Shown: positions 17,181 to 26,605, counted from the stretch's first letter. The stretch: DNA of 64,000 nt from Dyadobacter sp. CY261 (GCF_021440085.1 NZ_JAKCPW010000022.1:1-64000), one strand, 5' to 3'. Translations and numbers: made by a program. The notes: generated by a model from the letters alone, not told the origin.

Positions 17181-17714
17181 ATGAACGCCTTTTCAGTGCC
17201 CGCCAGGCAGCAAGTATCTGCCGCCAATCAAACCCTTTTTGACAACCTGACGAAATCTGTCGGCAGAGTCCCTAATTTGTTTTCTGTACTCGCCTACTCG
17301 GACAACGCGTTGGCAAATTATTTGACACTTAACAGCGGGAAATCGTCACTTCGTGCAAAAGAACGGGAGGTTATAAACCTTGTTGTTAGCCAGGTGAACG
17401 AATGTTTATATTGTTTAAGCGCCCATACCGCAATTGGCAAAGTACAAGGCTTTACCGATGAACAGATCATTCAAATACGGAAAGCGAAAGTGGACTTCGA
17501 CCCGAAGCTGGATGCACTAGCCAAGCTTGTCAAAAGTATCGCTGAAAACAAAGGCCACGCCAAGCCCCAGCTAATAGATAACTTTTACGCGGCAGGCTAT
17601 AACCAAGGCAATTTGATGGATGTGGTTGTGGGGGTAGGGGACAAGATCATAACTAACTATGTCTTTGCGTTGACACAAGTTCCCATAGACTTTCCCGTCG
17701 CGCAGCAATTATAA
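17181..17714 (+). CDS. carboxymuconolactone decarboxylase-family (AhpD-like) peroxidase
   Basis: 177 aa. The all-helical AhpD fold is marked by ERE followed by NECLYCLSAHTAIG, i.e. the E...CxxC...H redox centre of alkylhydroperoxidase D-type proteins, which reduce peroxides through the cysteine pair. The C-terminal FALTQVPIDFPVA is typical of the AhpD_rel subgroup. A close paralogue (about three quarters identical by eye) is at 19538-20071. It is separated by 39 nt from the SDR gene, which may place it in the same unit. Confidence 0.9.
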   Translation: MNAFSVPARQQVSAANQTLFDNLTKSVGRVPNLFSVLAYSDNALANYLTLNSGKSSLRAKEREVINLVVSQVNECLYCLSAHTAIGKVQGFTDEQIIQIRKAKVDFDPKLDALAKLVKSIAENKGHAKPQLIDNFYAAGYNQGNLMDVVVGVGDKIITNYVFALTQVPIDFPVAQQL

Positions 17715-17786
17715 GCTGACCTTGCCTAGCAGGAATTAGGTATGTTCCCAGGTTCGGGAAAAGCGCCCCTGACAACGGGAAGTATC

Positions 17787-17821
17787 GCCATTCTTTGGCA
17801 GCGGCTTTCGCCGGACCTTTG
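17787..17821 (+). promoter_or_regulatory. promoter shared with 19463-19497
   Basis: GCCATTCTT at 17787 followed exactly 20 nt later (start to start) by TTCGCCGGACCTTTG (17807-17821), then 4 nt and ATCAAAAT. The same two blocks with the same spacing precede the AhpD-like gene at 19538. GACCTTTG matches the TTTG of a Bacteroidetes -7 box. The AraC regulator encoded between the two sites is the obvious candidate controller (inference). Confidence 0.65.
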
Positions 17822-17858
17822 ACCTATCAAAATATCGAACACGAAAAAAAGAAGGACA

Positions 17859-18389
17859 ATGAAAAATCTTGCAATTTCCACCGAAGATCGAAACGCAGCA
17901 TTGATATCCGAACCTGCATTGGCAAAACTGGCCGTCAAAATCGAACAACTGGACTTACCATTTCGGGTAATGCTTACTGCTATGACAGTGATGCTTTTGT
18001 GGGCGGGTGCGTATAAAATGACCGACCCCGGCTCGGAGGGCATCGAAGTACTGGTCAACAACAGTCCGCTGATCAGCTGGCATTTCCATATCTTCGGCGT
18101 GCATACGGGTGGCGACCTGATCGGTTTGACCGAAATCGTAGCGGCTTTGCTCATGCTGGTAGGGCTTTTTCGTCCACAGGCCGGCATTGTGGGCGGCGGC
18201 ATTGCCGTAATGATGTTCTTTGTGACCAGCACGATGCTCATCACCACGCCGGACGCCATTACGCACGTGAATGGCGTAGGTTATATGAGCTTTTTAGGGC
18301 TCTTCTTGTATAAAGACCTGCTGGCACTGGGCGTTTCCCTTTACCTGATCACCCGGTTCGGCCACAGGGCCGCGACGCAAAAAGCATGA
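17859..18389 (+). CDS. DUF417 (YkgB-like) membrane protein
   Basis: 176 aa with four membrane helices: VMLTAMTVMLLWAGAYK, IVAALLMLVGLF, GIAVMMFFVTSTML and DLLALGVSLYLITRF. Residues such as GAYKMTDPGSEGIEVLVNNSPL and SFL(I/F)TTPDA...PLSG-like loops place it in DUF417, a DoxX-related family of unknown role linked to oxidative or chlorine stress in other bacteria. It has its own promoter shared with the AhpD-like gene at 19538. A second DUF417 gene is at 31023. Confidence 0.85.
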   Translation: MKNLAISTEDRNAALISEPALAKLAVKIEQLDLPFRVMLTAMTVMLLWAGAYKMTDPGSEGIEVLVNNSPLISWHFHIFGVHTGGDLIGLTEIVAALLMLVGLFRPQAGIVGGGIAVMMFFVTSTMLITTPDAITHVNGVGYMSFLGLFLYKDLLALGVSLYLITRFGHRAATQKA

Positions 18390-18436
18390 AAGCCTTTGAT
18401 CGGCCTCTAATACGGCTAAGTATAACCTGTAATGAC

Positions 18437-18469
18437 CATGCCGGCACCGGGTATTCCGGGCCGGCACGG
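18437..18469 (+). terminator. probable terminator after the DUF417 gene
   Basis: CCATGCCGGC and GCCGGCACGG form a 10-bp stem with one mismatch around an 13-nt loop, followed by TTTGTT. It lies 48 nt after the DUF417 stop and before the AraC gene. Confidence 0.5.
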
Positions 18470-18527
18470 TTTGTTCACATATTTCGTTTGCCACATTCGA
18501 GATTATATTTGTTAAACCTTCTGATAC

Positions 18528-19379
18528 ATGCTGCACCAGCTGACCCATCCGCATACCAATGCTCAATTCAGGCTCGTATATGACCAAAGCGATTTCGACC
18601 GCATCTTCTATGGCCGCGACCGGAAAGATAAGCTATTGACCATCGCCTGGAACCGCGGTGTTGCCCAGAAAGCTACCATCGATAATGTAGTTTACGATTT
18701 CCCGGCTAACTCGGTGCTATGCCTGATGGTCAATGAAAGTTTTCACTTTGAGAGGCCTTCGGATATTGTCGCCTGGCAATTTAACAGGGATTTTTACTGC
18801 ATCGTCAACCACGATAAGGAGGTAAGCTGCGTAGGTTTTCTCTTTTATGGTTCAGGGCGGAGGATGTTCATGGCCATTGACGAGAAGCATCAGAGAAAGC
18901 TGGACCTGCTGTTACAGGTTTTCAAGGACGAGTTTGAAATGCCCGACCCGATCCAGGGCGAAATGATGCTGGCGCTGCTCAAACGTTTGATCATCATTGT
19001 TACCCGGCTTGCCAGGGAGCAGTACATTTCCGAGCAGGACCTGCCGTCAGACAAGCTGGATATCGTCCGGAAATACAATTTGCTAGTGGAGAACCACTAC
19101 CGGCAGCAGCACCAGGTGAAATTCTATGCCGATCAGCTCAACAAATCGCCCAAAACGCTTTCCAACCTTTTTGCATTGTACAATCACAAAAGTCCATTGC
19201 AGGTGATCCAGGAGCGGGTGACACTCGAAGCGCGGCGGCTATTCTTTTATACCGACAAAACTGCCAAGGAGATTGCTGACGAGCTCGGTTTCGAGGACGC
19301 CAACCATTTCAGTAAGTTTTTCAAGAAGCAGACCGGGCAGTCACCAACTCATTTCAAGAAGCACAATCCGCTTATCTGA
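18528..19379 (+). CDS. AraC-family transcriptional regulator
   Basis: 283 aa. N-terminal cupin-like half (LLTIAWNRGVAQKATIDNV, FPANSVLCLMVNESFHFE) and C-terminal AraC DNA-binding domain with LNKSPKTLSNLFALYNHKSP and IADELGFEDANHFSKFFKKQ, the classic second helix-turn-helix. This type often responds to oxidised or toxic small molecules. It stands between the two genes that share a promoter (DUF417 at 17859, AhpD-like at 19538), so it probably controls them; ATG at 18528 is the first of the frame. Confidence 0.9.
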   Translation: MLHQLTHPHTNAQFRLVYDQSDFDRIFYGRDRKDKLLTIAWNRGVAQKATIDNVVYDFPANSVLCLMVNESFHFERPSDIVAWQFNRDFYCIVNHDKEVSCVGFLFYGSGRRMFMAIDEKHQRKLDLLLQVFKDEFEMPDPIQGEMMLALLKRLIIIVTRLAREQYISEQDLPSDKLDIVRKYNLLVENHYRQQHQVKFYADQLNKSPKTLSNLFALYNHKSPLQVIQERVTLEARRLFFYTDKTAKEIADELGFEDANHFSKFFKKQTGQSPTHFKKHNPLI

Positions 19380-19462
19380 AAGCCCGAAGTGGGCTGGGAC
19401 AGGCCGCTTCGGAATGACAAAATCTGCAATCGGGAAAAGCAGACTATTCTTCGGGCAGTTTG

Positions 19463-19497
19463 GCCATTCTTCCCGGGGCAAATTCGCCGGACCTTTG
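19463..19497 (+). promoter_or_regulatory. promoter shared with 17787-17821
   Basis: GCCATTCTT (19463) and TTCGCCGGACCTTTG (19483-19497) with the same 20-nt offset as the site before the DUF417 gene, followed by 4 nt and ATCAAAAT. The bases between the blocks differ, which suggests the blocks are selected contacts and not a simple recent duplication. Confidence 0.65.
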
Positions 19498-19537
19498 GAA
19501 TATCAAAATTGATCACAAAATCAAACTTCCAAAGACA

Positions 19538-20071
19538 ATGAAAACGTTCAACATCCCCACCCGCGAAACAGTATCAGCCAATAACCAGGCACTTTTTGAT
19601 AACCTTACCAGAGTAGCGGGCAAAGTGCCTAACCTTTACGCTGCACTGGCTAATTCGGATCACGCATTGGCTAACTACTTGACATTGCAAAACGGCAAAA
19701 CATCGCTTCGTGCAAAGGAACGTGAGGTGATCAACCTCGTGGTGAGTCAGGTCAATGAATGTCTGTACTGTCTGAGCGCCCACACGGCAATTGCAAAATT
19801 GCAGGGTTTTTCCGAAGAGCAGATTATTGAAATTCGCAAAGCCCAGATCACTTTCGATGGCAAACTGGATGCGCTGGCGAAACTGGTGAGAGCAATTACG
19901 GAAAACAAAGGCCATGCCGCTCCTGAACTGCTGGACGCATTCTATCAAGCCGGATATAATGGGGGGAGCCTGGCCGATGTGGTGATTGCCGTAGGCGATA
20001 AAATCATTACCAATTACCTGTTCGCACTTACACAGGTACCAATCGATTTTCCGATCGCCGCCCAGATTTGA
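19538..20071 (+). CDS. carboxymuconolactone decarboxylase-family (AhpD-like) peroxidase
   Basis: 177 aa, paralogue of 17181-17714, with the same redox centre NECLYCLSAHTAIA and the same C-terminus FALTQVPIDFPIA. ATG at 19538 is chosen because it aligns with the paralogue and lies 41 nt after the -7 box. It probably reduces organic peroxides. The duplication with different regulation (shared promoter here, read-through in the other copy) suggests distinct induction. Confidence 0.9.
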   Translation: MKTFNIPTRETVSANNQALFDNLTRVAGKVPNLYAALANSDHALANYLTLQNGKTSLRAKEREVINLVVSQVNECLYCLSAHTAIAKLQGFSEEQIIEIRKAQITFDGKLDALAKLVRAITENKGHAAPELLDAFYQAGYNGGSLADVVIAVGDKIITNYLFALTQVPIDFPIAAQI

Positions 20072-20288
20072 GGGCAGTGGAAAGCGAACTATTTTTCGTA
20101 GGGAATGATACCATCTCAGAATCCGTGCAAGCATAATGCTGCCAGAATTGCGCTTCCCCCATATGGGGAGTTGAGGCTTCGCATTTAGAGGACGACAAAA
20201 TAGTATATGAAGTTGAGCGGTACACCATGATTTGCTCTGCCGCATTTGTGTTACGTTCCAGCCCGTGGCCGAATGCGAAAGCCTGGTG

Positions 20289-20600
20289 CTAGTCGATTTG
20301 AACAACATTGAAATACCGCATCATGATTTGCGCTTGCATAAAGGACGTTTCAAGCCGTGACTTGACCTTTTTCCAGTAAGATATTTCTAGACTACCCAAT
20401 AATACCTCATAGATAACTAGCTGGTCAACCTGGGCATTATTCTCGGAAGGCTTCCATATCCCTTCTACCGGCGCGCGGGTATATATGGTCACGCCGCCAA
20501 AACGGTCTGTGAGCTCATCCCGCAGCGCCAAAAAATGCTCTTCCGGGATTGAATCGCCCTGGTTGTCACGGGTGGGTAAGAAAATTTGCATCAGGTACAT
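20289..20600 (-). CDS. conserved hypothetical protein
   Basis: 103 aa starting MYLMQIFLPTRDNQG and containing ELTDRFGGVTIYTRAPVEGIW, a pattern I know from a small, widely spread family without known function (soluble, alpha/beta, no cofactor motif). It follows a shortened response-regulator gene on the same strand with a 63-nt gap. Function unknown. Confidence 0.7.
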   Translation of the reverse strand: MYLMQIFLPTRDNQGDSIPEEHFLALRDELTDRFGGVTIYTRAPVEGIWKPSENNAQVDQLVIYEVLLGSLEISYWKKVKSRLETSFMQAQIMMRYFNVVQID

Positions 20601-20663
20601 ATGCCACGGTGTTGTCTTGTGTCGGCAGCCGGCCAGCAGAGCGAAGCTCCCTGCTAAACCACG

Positions 20664-20972
20664 CTAATGATCTGCTGTATCCTGCCGGTCGGGAATGGAC
20701 GAAGAGTAAACGATGATTTGGGGACTATCGAACCTGCGGAGCTTTTGCAGCTCTTGCAAGCACTGGTCTCCATCCATTCGCGGCAATTTCAGGTCTATTA
20801 ACACATAGCCAGGTTCGAGGACATTATTTTCGCTAAAATGGGCGATTGCCGATTCACAGTCCGGGAAAAACAGGCACTGCCTGGGCCTGTCCAGGTCTTC
20901 GACCGCCATTTTGAGTACTTCGTGATCGTCGGTGTCATCGTCAATCAGCACAAGAAGCCCATTGTTTCCCAT
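20664..20972 (-). CDS. single-domain response regulator, C-terminally shortened
   Basis: 102 aa receiver domain: acidic pair IDDDTDDHEV at the N-terminus, phosphoacceptor Asp in VLIDLKLPRMDGDQ, and conserved Ser in VYSSSIPD. Normal members continue for about 35 residues with the conserved Lys-Pro; here the reading ends in RQDTADH and TAG, so the last strand and helix are missing. Either truncated or inactive. A full-length relative is next door (21080-21505). Confidence 0.75.
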   Translation of the reverse strand: MGNNGLLVLIDDDTDDHEVLKMAVEDLDRPRQCLFFPDCESAIAHFSENNVLEPGYVLIDLKLPRMDGDQCLQELQKLRRFDSPQIIVYSSSIPDRQDTADH

Positions 20973-21079
20973 AGGTGCCTTAATTTTTACATCTGATTTC
21001 CGGGCTTGCTAAAATTTCGTACCGCTGGTTTTCGTGGGCATTTGCGAGCAGGGGAGGGCCGGGCGAGTAGATGGCCCGC

Positions 21080-21505
21080 TTACTTCAAATTATTGGGGTG
21101 GAGGCAGAGCTTCCAGTAGCCGATGATCAATTGCAGGTGGTCCTTGCCTTCCTGAAAGCTGTTACATTTTTGGAAATAGCCCTGGATGGTACCATTATAG
21201 GCTTGGCGCACCAGGGTGGGACTATCCGAGGTCGTCAGGAATATAAAGGGGATAGATTTGTTTTTCAAGTAAGGGTCGGCATCGATCTGGTCACGAAGTT
21301 CAAGTCCATTCATGATCGGCACGTTTATGTCACACAAAATGAGCAGCGGACTTTCCAAGGTAGTTAACAGGTAGTCCAGCGCGCGCTGACCATTCCCAAA
21401 AAAGCGAACCTGATTGACAAGCGCAAGCTCTTGCAGCATAGCCTCGATCATCTCCCGGTCGTCGGGATCGTCGTCGATAACAATAATGGGCCCTTTTAGT
21501 GACAT
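21080..21505 (-). CDS. single-domain response regulator
   Basis: 141 aa from ATG at 21505 (MSLKGPIIVIDDDPDDRE). Receiver domain of the Rcp1-like class common in Cytophagales: acidic DDDPDD, phosphoacceptor Asp in LILCDINVPIMNGLE, Thr in FLTTSDSP and Lys in YFQKCNSF. It has no output domain and should work by protein contact with a kinase. Same orientation as the shortened receiver gene. Confidence 0.85.
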   Translation of the reverse strand: MSLKGPIIVIDDDPDDREMIEAMLQELALVNQVRFFGNGQRALDYLLTTLESPLLILCDINVPIMNGLELRDQIDADPYLKNKSIPFIFLTTSDSPTLVRQAYNGTIQGYFQKCNSFQEGKDHLQLIIGYWKLCLHPNNLK

Positions 21506-21621
21506 TAGCAGATTTTGAAAATCAAATATCGCATATAGCATCCATTGTTAAGCAGGGCTACTGTGGTTTTTGGCGCAATTTTTGCTAAAAATCACCTTTG
21601 ACATGTGGGCACTCAAAATAG

Positions 21622-22063
21622 ACTGCTGCTGATTTGGACATGGCCCTTTTGTCGAGAACCAATCCTTCACAACCGCTCATTCATCATCGCTCCGGCGACC
21701 CGTTCTGATCGCGGCGTGCAATACTGCTCATGGAAATACGTCAACCGGCTCAGAAACGAAAGCGTGTCCATCAGTATGGCAGAAAGCGGCGACCCGAACG
21801 AGAATGCAATGGTCGAACGCGTGTTCCGGACACTAAAAGAAGATTTTAGGCTAAGAGGTTTTCTTTCTTTTTCAGCAGCAAGCACTTCCATCGGACGAGC
21901 CATTCATGCCTACATTAACCTTCGGCCGCACGCTTCTATCGGCTATCTCACACCCAACCAGGCGCACCGACGGTTAGGTCCGCTCCCGTTAAAATGGTAT
22001 CCTTATAAAAAAGTGCGGTTCGGGAATATCCAATATAGCGCTCATTTTCAACGAACTGGCTAG
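21622..22063 (+). pseudogene. IS3-family transposase (OrfB) remnant
   Basis: The C-terminal part of an integrase-core transposase. One frame reads DLDMALLSRTNPSQPLIHH, then about 16 extra bases (21688-21703) shift the frame, after which SDRGVQYCSWKYVNRL and NENAMVERVFRTLKEDF (catalytic Asp and Glu of the DDE triad) and INLRPHASIGYLTPNQAH follow. The N-terminal half and the terminal repeats are missing. An old, inactive insertion that marks this place as a site of past rearrangement. Confidence 0.85.
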
Positions 22064-22367
22064 TTGTCAACGCCATTCCGTTGCATACGTATAGCACACA
22101 TTTGGCATTATTTAACGAGACTTTATTTGTCACAGGGTTTACCTTACATGATGTACATGCAAAATTCGAAAAGCCTCGAGGTGTAAGCGAAGCGGGTCAC
22201 ATAATTACCGAATAATCAGTTTATGGATAAAATCTGTAAAACTAATTATACATCAAGATTCTGTTATGTAACTTTTGGATACTCGGCGGTTTTATTCTTC
22301 CGCAGTGCAATGAGCATGTTGTAGGCTTGAGTTTTCACCTTTCCCTTCCACCATATAAATCACGCAT
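22064..22367. other. intergenic, 304 bp
   Basis: Between the transposase remnant and the lipoprotein operon. No gene or strong hairpin seen; it should hold the promoter of the 22368 operon but I found no clear TAnnTTTG box. Confidence 0.4.
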
Positions 22368-23288
22368 ATGAGCGCAATTTACCGCCAGCGAAGCCACCAA
22401 AAGAAGCTGCTTCCTGTCCTTCTGTTTATTTTACTTGCTTTTGTAAGCAGTTGTCGAAATGAAATCGAGGAAGCTGGCAAAGCAAGCCTCGGAAACGAAC
22501 TGGCAACGACCCGAACGAACGGTGATGTTTTGTTAGCGATATCGTATGAATCTGAGACAACATCCCTTCGCCTTGTTGAAGGCAATCAGCCACCAAAAAA
22601 ATACGAGCTCTTATATAAGACCATGGGAGTCCCCATTGTAAGCAGGACAAAAGTAGAGGGCGTATTTTTAAAAAGCGGACAGGAAGAATGGACCTTTACG
22701 ACGCTAGATCCAACAATCAAAATCCCAACCGGGAAGGAAAACATTCCAGCTGATGATTCGCCTAAGGTAAAAACAACCAGGATAAAAAATGGAATAGCCT
22801 CTTTCTTTGATGAAAATGGAAAGCTGATCCGGCAATCGGAATTTCCATCTTCCAACTTGGATAATTTAAGACAAATAATATCGCAGGCGGACACGTCCTA
22901 TCTTTCAAATATTGACAAGCAGATACAGGAATTGCAACGACAGGGAAGTGTGGTGTCTAATATGGGTAATGAGGTTGTATCGATCAGAACAAAGATAAAC
23001 CCTTCTGATTTTTATGTCGACAAAGGTCAGGCTGCTTCTTCGGCACAGCAATTTGAATCGTTGGCGCTTCTTGATAAGAAAAACGGGATAATGATCGGAA
23101 ATTCGTTATATGGAAGCAGAGGAGAGCTTCTCCAACAGGTTTTCTACCGATACGCTGCCAGCCAATCGGGGCGAAAACCAGAATTGCAGTTTCAGCATTG
23201 TGAAGGCTTCAATACCGACAACAACGGCATCGCCATAAAGACCATTACTGACATCCAATACAAAGATTTTAAAATCGAACGTTTCTAA
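22368..23288 (+). CDS. hypothetical lipoprotein
   Basis: 306 aa with a lipoprotein signal (KKLLPVLLFILLAFVSSC, acylated Cys around residue 29). The mature part is soluble and polar, with RIKNGIASFFDENGKLIRQS resembling a beta hairpin of the FDENGK type, and no enzyme motif. It heads an operon with a secreted esterase-like gene (23302) and a beta-propeller lipoprotein (24635). Family not recognised. Confidence 0.75.
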   Translation: MSAIYRQRSHQKKLLPVLLFILLAFVSSCRNEIEEAGKASLGNELATTRTNGDVLLAISYESETTSLRLVEGNQPPKKYELLYKTMGVPIVSRTKVEGVFLKSGQEEWTFTTLDPTIKIPTGKENIPADDSPKVKTTRIKNGIASFFDENGKLIRQSEFPSSNLDNLRQIISQADTSYLSNIDKQIQELQRQGSVVSNMGNEVVSIRTKINPSDFYVDKGQAASSAQQFESLALLDKKNGIMIGNSLYGSRGELLQQVFYRYAASQSGRKPELQFQHCEGFNTDNNGIAIKTITDIQYKDFKIERF

Positions 23289-23301
23289 CTCCGCCGAAAT
23301 C

Positions 23302-24641
23302 ATGATAAAGATACAAAGAGCCTTACTGCTTATAGTCTCTATACTGCTATCTGATATAGCAGGCGTTAATGCCCAAACTCCAAGGCCAGCACACTGGATA
23401 CATGGGTTAAATTCGAGCACTAATTTTTGGGGTCAATACCGCACGCAATTTCAAGCGGCACGAAGGTTTGACAACAACACTTCTACAAACCCCAATTACA
23501 ATACCACCAACGGTGTAAACAACTTCGCAACACAGGTAATCAATTCAACAAACCCAAACGCGAATGCTCAGGGAATGGCTATCGGGCACAGCATGGGAGG
23601 AACGGCTGCCCGCCAGGCATCTACGACATCAAGTAATTTTGGTGGAATGATCGTTTGTGGATCACCTTTGAACGGGCGCCGGTGTTGAATAGCATCGCCA
23701 ATGGAACGATGGAATCCACGATTACAAATGGCGTAGATCAAATTGCAAAGGGCCCGACTGCCCTGAACGGGGTTCCAGTATTCATGATCACAGGCATACC
23801 GCCGGGGCCAATCGCTTCCATTGGGATTGCCAAAAAACTACGGCAAATCATCAGGAACCAAGTTACAGGCGATCCGGATATTCCCATCACTCCTGCCAAC
23901 GCGACAACCTTCTATGGAGCCCAGACATTTGCAGATCTGCAGCAAAACAGTACGTATATGAATGGAATTAACAGCTTCTCCGGAACTCCAATGCAACGAT
24001 TGGTGATTTGGGGTAATGAAAGCAGCCCCATTCACTGGCGTCTGGCTTCATCGCAGGACAAGGCAAACCAAGCAACTGCGTGGGCATCTAATGATGACCA
24101 AACATTTGTATCATATGCAAGCACTGCCGTAAATTTATATGATGCCCAGTATGCGAACCAATTAAGCATTGCAGCGACCAATAATGCATTTGGCAATTTT
24201 CCCGCGGGAATTTACCATACATGGATTGCCAACGAGTGGAAGGCTGGTCGGGATTGGCTCAATCAATCTGAATCACTTTGGGCAAATCTGATCGGGGCGA
24301 ATACCGGAACCATTCTAGGGGGATTTATCAATACCTGGACCCAAACCTGTTCGGAAGGACAATGGAACCAGTGCTATCCTGCCAACAGTATGGCTACTTG
24401 TATGGACCAGTGCGGCGTTTATGGATCTGTACCTTACTATGTTTCGGTTCAGGCTGGAAGTGATGGGCTGGTACCGATCTATTCCCAACAAGGAACAGGA
24501 ACCAATTGGCTCGTTACTCCAGATCGGCTTCTTGAGGCTACAAATGTGAACCATATGGAAATGAGGGGACATACCAATATGACTACACAGTTTAATAACG
24601 CATTTAATCGAACGGATTTTTTTCGAACACCGGTATGGTAA
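23302..24641 (+). pseudogene. secreted alpha/beta-hydrolase (lipase/esterase-like), frameshifted
   Basis: A signal peptide (LLLIVSILLSDIAGVNAQ), oxyanion motif WIHGLNS and nucleophile elbow AIGHSMGGTAA are in the first frame, which stops as GSPLNGRRC. The second frame resumes at APVLNSIANGTM and contains the acid in GSDGLVP and a His in NVNHMEMRGH. Reading GGGG in place of GGG at 23674-23676 restores GSPLNGAPVLNS, so a single base is missing. About 446 aa if intact. Cys residues in the C-terminal part suggest disulfides outside the cytoplasm. True mutation or sequencing error cannot be told apart here. Confidence 0.85.
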
Positions 24642-25927
24642 GACCTCTTGCAATCTTAATAGTGGCGTGTCTGCTTTTTTCCTCCTGCAAAGAAAAATTA
24701 GATCTGGATCACAACCCGGATGGAAGCGTTTCGGAGAGGCGGACGATGTGGAAAACCGCCGTTAATACGGATCGTTATTTTGCAACCGGCCTTAGGACAA
24801 ACATCACCTATAACGGTGGTGTGCTGGTGCCCTATTCGACCGGGATTCCCTTTGTGGCCGGAGGATTTAGCGATAGGGGTGGAATAGCTTTGCTCGATGG
24901 GGAAACCGGCAAAGAACGCTGGCGCTGGCAAGGTTATATGTACGAACGGGAACTGTTTGACATCCAATATGCCTATTTGCAAGGAAACCTGATGGTCTTT
25001 CCAAGCGGCCCGCGTACCCATTGTATAAATTTGGACAATGGTCAGACAGCCTGGCAAAAGTGGAAGCAGGATACGGTCTATAGCCAATATACCATGAGTG
25101 GACTGGGAAATTCCTACTATTTCTGCGGATCGAAGATCGTGCCTGGCAGTAATCCACATTCAGCACTTTACCGAGGCAATATCCTCGCCCCCCAGCCGGA
25201 AGAGCTTGTCGCTGCGCCTCAACTGCCTGTTGAATACTTAGAGGAAACACCTATTCTCTTCGGGGCCACTTCAATGGCTCCCACAGTAATCGAAGGTGAC
25301 ACGGTAATTGTGGTGGACTATCAAACTCCTACCGCCGAGGCACGATACAATTACATCCGCTCCGTCTATGGATTGTATAATTTGAGCAAGAAGAAATGGG
25401 TTTACAAAGACATTCCGTTGGTAGACCCACAGCCCGGTACAGTTGTGGACTGGTTACCTGTTATTTATGAGGGAAAAATATACCATTCTGTCGGAAGGTT
25501 TATTACTTGCCATGACCTTTTAACAGGTGAAAGAAAATGGTACCAGACCTTCACGCAGGATTTCCTGATGTCTGGATTTATCGTTTCGGACGGTGTTGTT
25601 GTTGCCAACTGTGAAGACACTTATATCTACGGTTTCGATGTCAACTCGGGCGCACAACTTTGGAGAGAAAAATCTTCGGGATCAAGTACGAAGCTGTTTG
25701 CCCAGGAAGGATTTGTGTATTTTGCGGGCGGGGGAGACGGTCTGCTCCATGCTGTCGAGATCAAAACGGGACGGACCTGGTGGAAGCTTGAGTCGCCCGA
25801 TCTGAAGAAGAACGGTTATGCCTATTTTCAGCAAATGGTGTCAGGGATTCCGGCAAAGGCGGGACGAAAGGGCAGGGTTTATGCTAGTACTGGCATTCAT
25901 ATCTACGCATTTGAGGCGATCAGGTGA
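24635..25927 (+). CDS. PQQ-like beta-propeller lipoprotein
   Basis: 430 aa, lipoprotein signal LAILIVACLLFSSC (Cys about 18), then repeats of the quinoprotein type: GGIALLDGETGKERWRW, HCINLDNGQTAWQKW, ITCHDLLTGERKWYQ, IYGFDVNSGAQLWRE and HAVEIKTGRTWWKLE. These are BamB/PQQ-dehydrogenase-like blades, here probably a protein-binding scaffold, as no quinone-enzyme residues stand out. The ATG overlaps the end of the esterase gene (ATGGTAA), so the three genes from 22368 form one operon. Confidence 0.85.
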   Translation: MVRPLAILIVACLLFSSCKEKLDLDHNPDGSVSERRTMWKTAVNTDRYFATGLRTNITYNGGVLVPYSTGIPFVAGGFSDRGGIALLDGETGKERWRWQGYMYERELFDIQYAYLQGNLMVFPSGPRTHCINLDNGQTAWQKWKQDTVYSQYTMSGLGNSYYFCGSKIVPGSNPHSALYRGNILAPQPEELVAAPQLPVEYLEETPILFGATSMAPTVIEGDTVIVVDYQTPTAEARYNYIRSVYGLYNLSKKKWVYKDIPLVDPQPGTVVDWLPVIYEGKIYHSVGRFITCHDLLTGERKWYQTFTQDFLMSGFIVSDGVVVANCEDTYIYGFDVNSGAQLWREKSSGSSTKLFAQEGFVYFAGGGDGLLHAVEIKTGRTWWKLESPDLKKNGYAYFQQMVSGIPAKAGRKGRVYASTGIHIYAFEAIR

Positions 25928-25938
25928 GGGGTAAATGG

Positions 25939-25976
25939 GAAGCCCGGCCTTTGCACTAGGGCAAAAGCCGGGCTTC
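25939..25976 (+). terminator. terminator of the lipoprotein/propeller operon
   Basis: Perfect 10-bp stem GAAGCCCGGC/GCCGGGCTTC with further pairing TTGC/GCAA inside, followed by TTGTT, 12 nt after the propeller gene. Confidence 0.75.
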
Positions 25977-26242
25977 TTGTTCCGTGCATTTACGTGGCTG
26001 AAACAATTTTTTCTACGCGTTTTTTATTTTTCACTAGCCTAAAAATCTTCTGACTCGGCTAGACAAAATTCAACTAAATCAAATTTTAAATATTAGACAA
26101 AGGGACTTGTCGAAGCTCAAACGGTTTTTCATGACAGCCAAAATTTATTAGCAAAGTCTTGCGATCAATGCTCTGATATAAGAAATGGATTGTCTATGCA
26201 TCATTTGTATGGTGCAATGATCAGACATTAATCAGTTCCATA
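25977..26242. other. intergenic after the terminator
   Basis: Part of a 315-bp stretch between genes. AT-rich, no gene recognised. The frame of the next ORF is open back to about 26180 but without ATG. Confidence 0.35.
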
Positions 26243-26554
26243 GTGTCTGAATCCTTTATTCGACCATTAGGAAAGGATGTTCCACACCAATTAAGGAACC
26301 ATTTTAAGGATATTGCAGATTTCTTTAACACCGACGATCTGGAATATATTAAGGCTATGAGTATCAAGAATATCCTTAAGATACTGGAAGGCAAACCCAA
26401 TATACAGTGGTACGAAAACCTGTGTAGCATTTATTCCAAATATGACCATTTCAGCCTAATCCCGAACATTGCGCGCAAATCGCCTGTCGAAAAGCTTGAA
26501 CTCGTTTTATTGGCAACCCACATGATAAAGCATTCACTGTGTGGGTGTCTATAA
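26243..26554 (+). CDS. hypothetical protein
   Basis: 103 aa from a GTG start; the product begins MSESFIRPLGKDVPHQLRN and is mostly helical, with LEYIKAMSIKNILKILEGK. No known domain. No ATG is available in the open stretch upstream, so the start is uncertain. It precedes a membrane LuxR regulator by 51 nt on the same strand. Confidence 0.45.
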   Translation: MSESFIRPLGKDVPHQLRNHFKDIADFFNTDDLEYIKAMSIKNILKILEGKPNIQWYENLCSIYSKYDHFSLIPNIARKSPVEKLELVLLATHMIKHSLCGCL

Positions 26555-26605
26555 TCAACTAAACTTCGGATATAATCTTTTTCTCATCAGAAATGAACTC
26601 TCATA

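Noticed and set aside
26104..26111. GACTTGTC, centre of the TetR operator
   Set aside because: Flanks do not extend the palindrome and no regulated gene follows.
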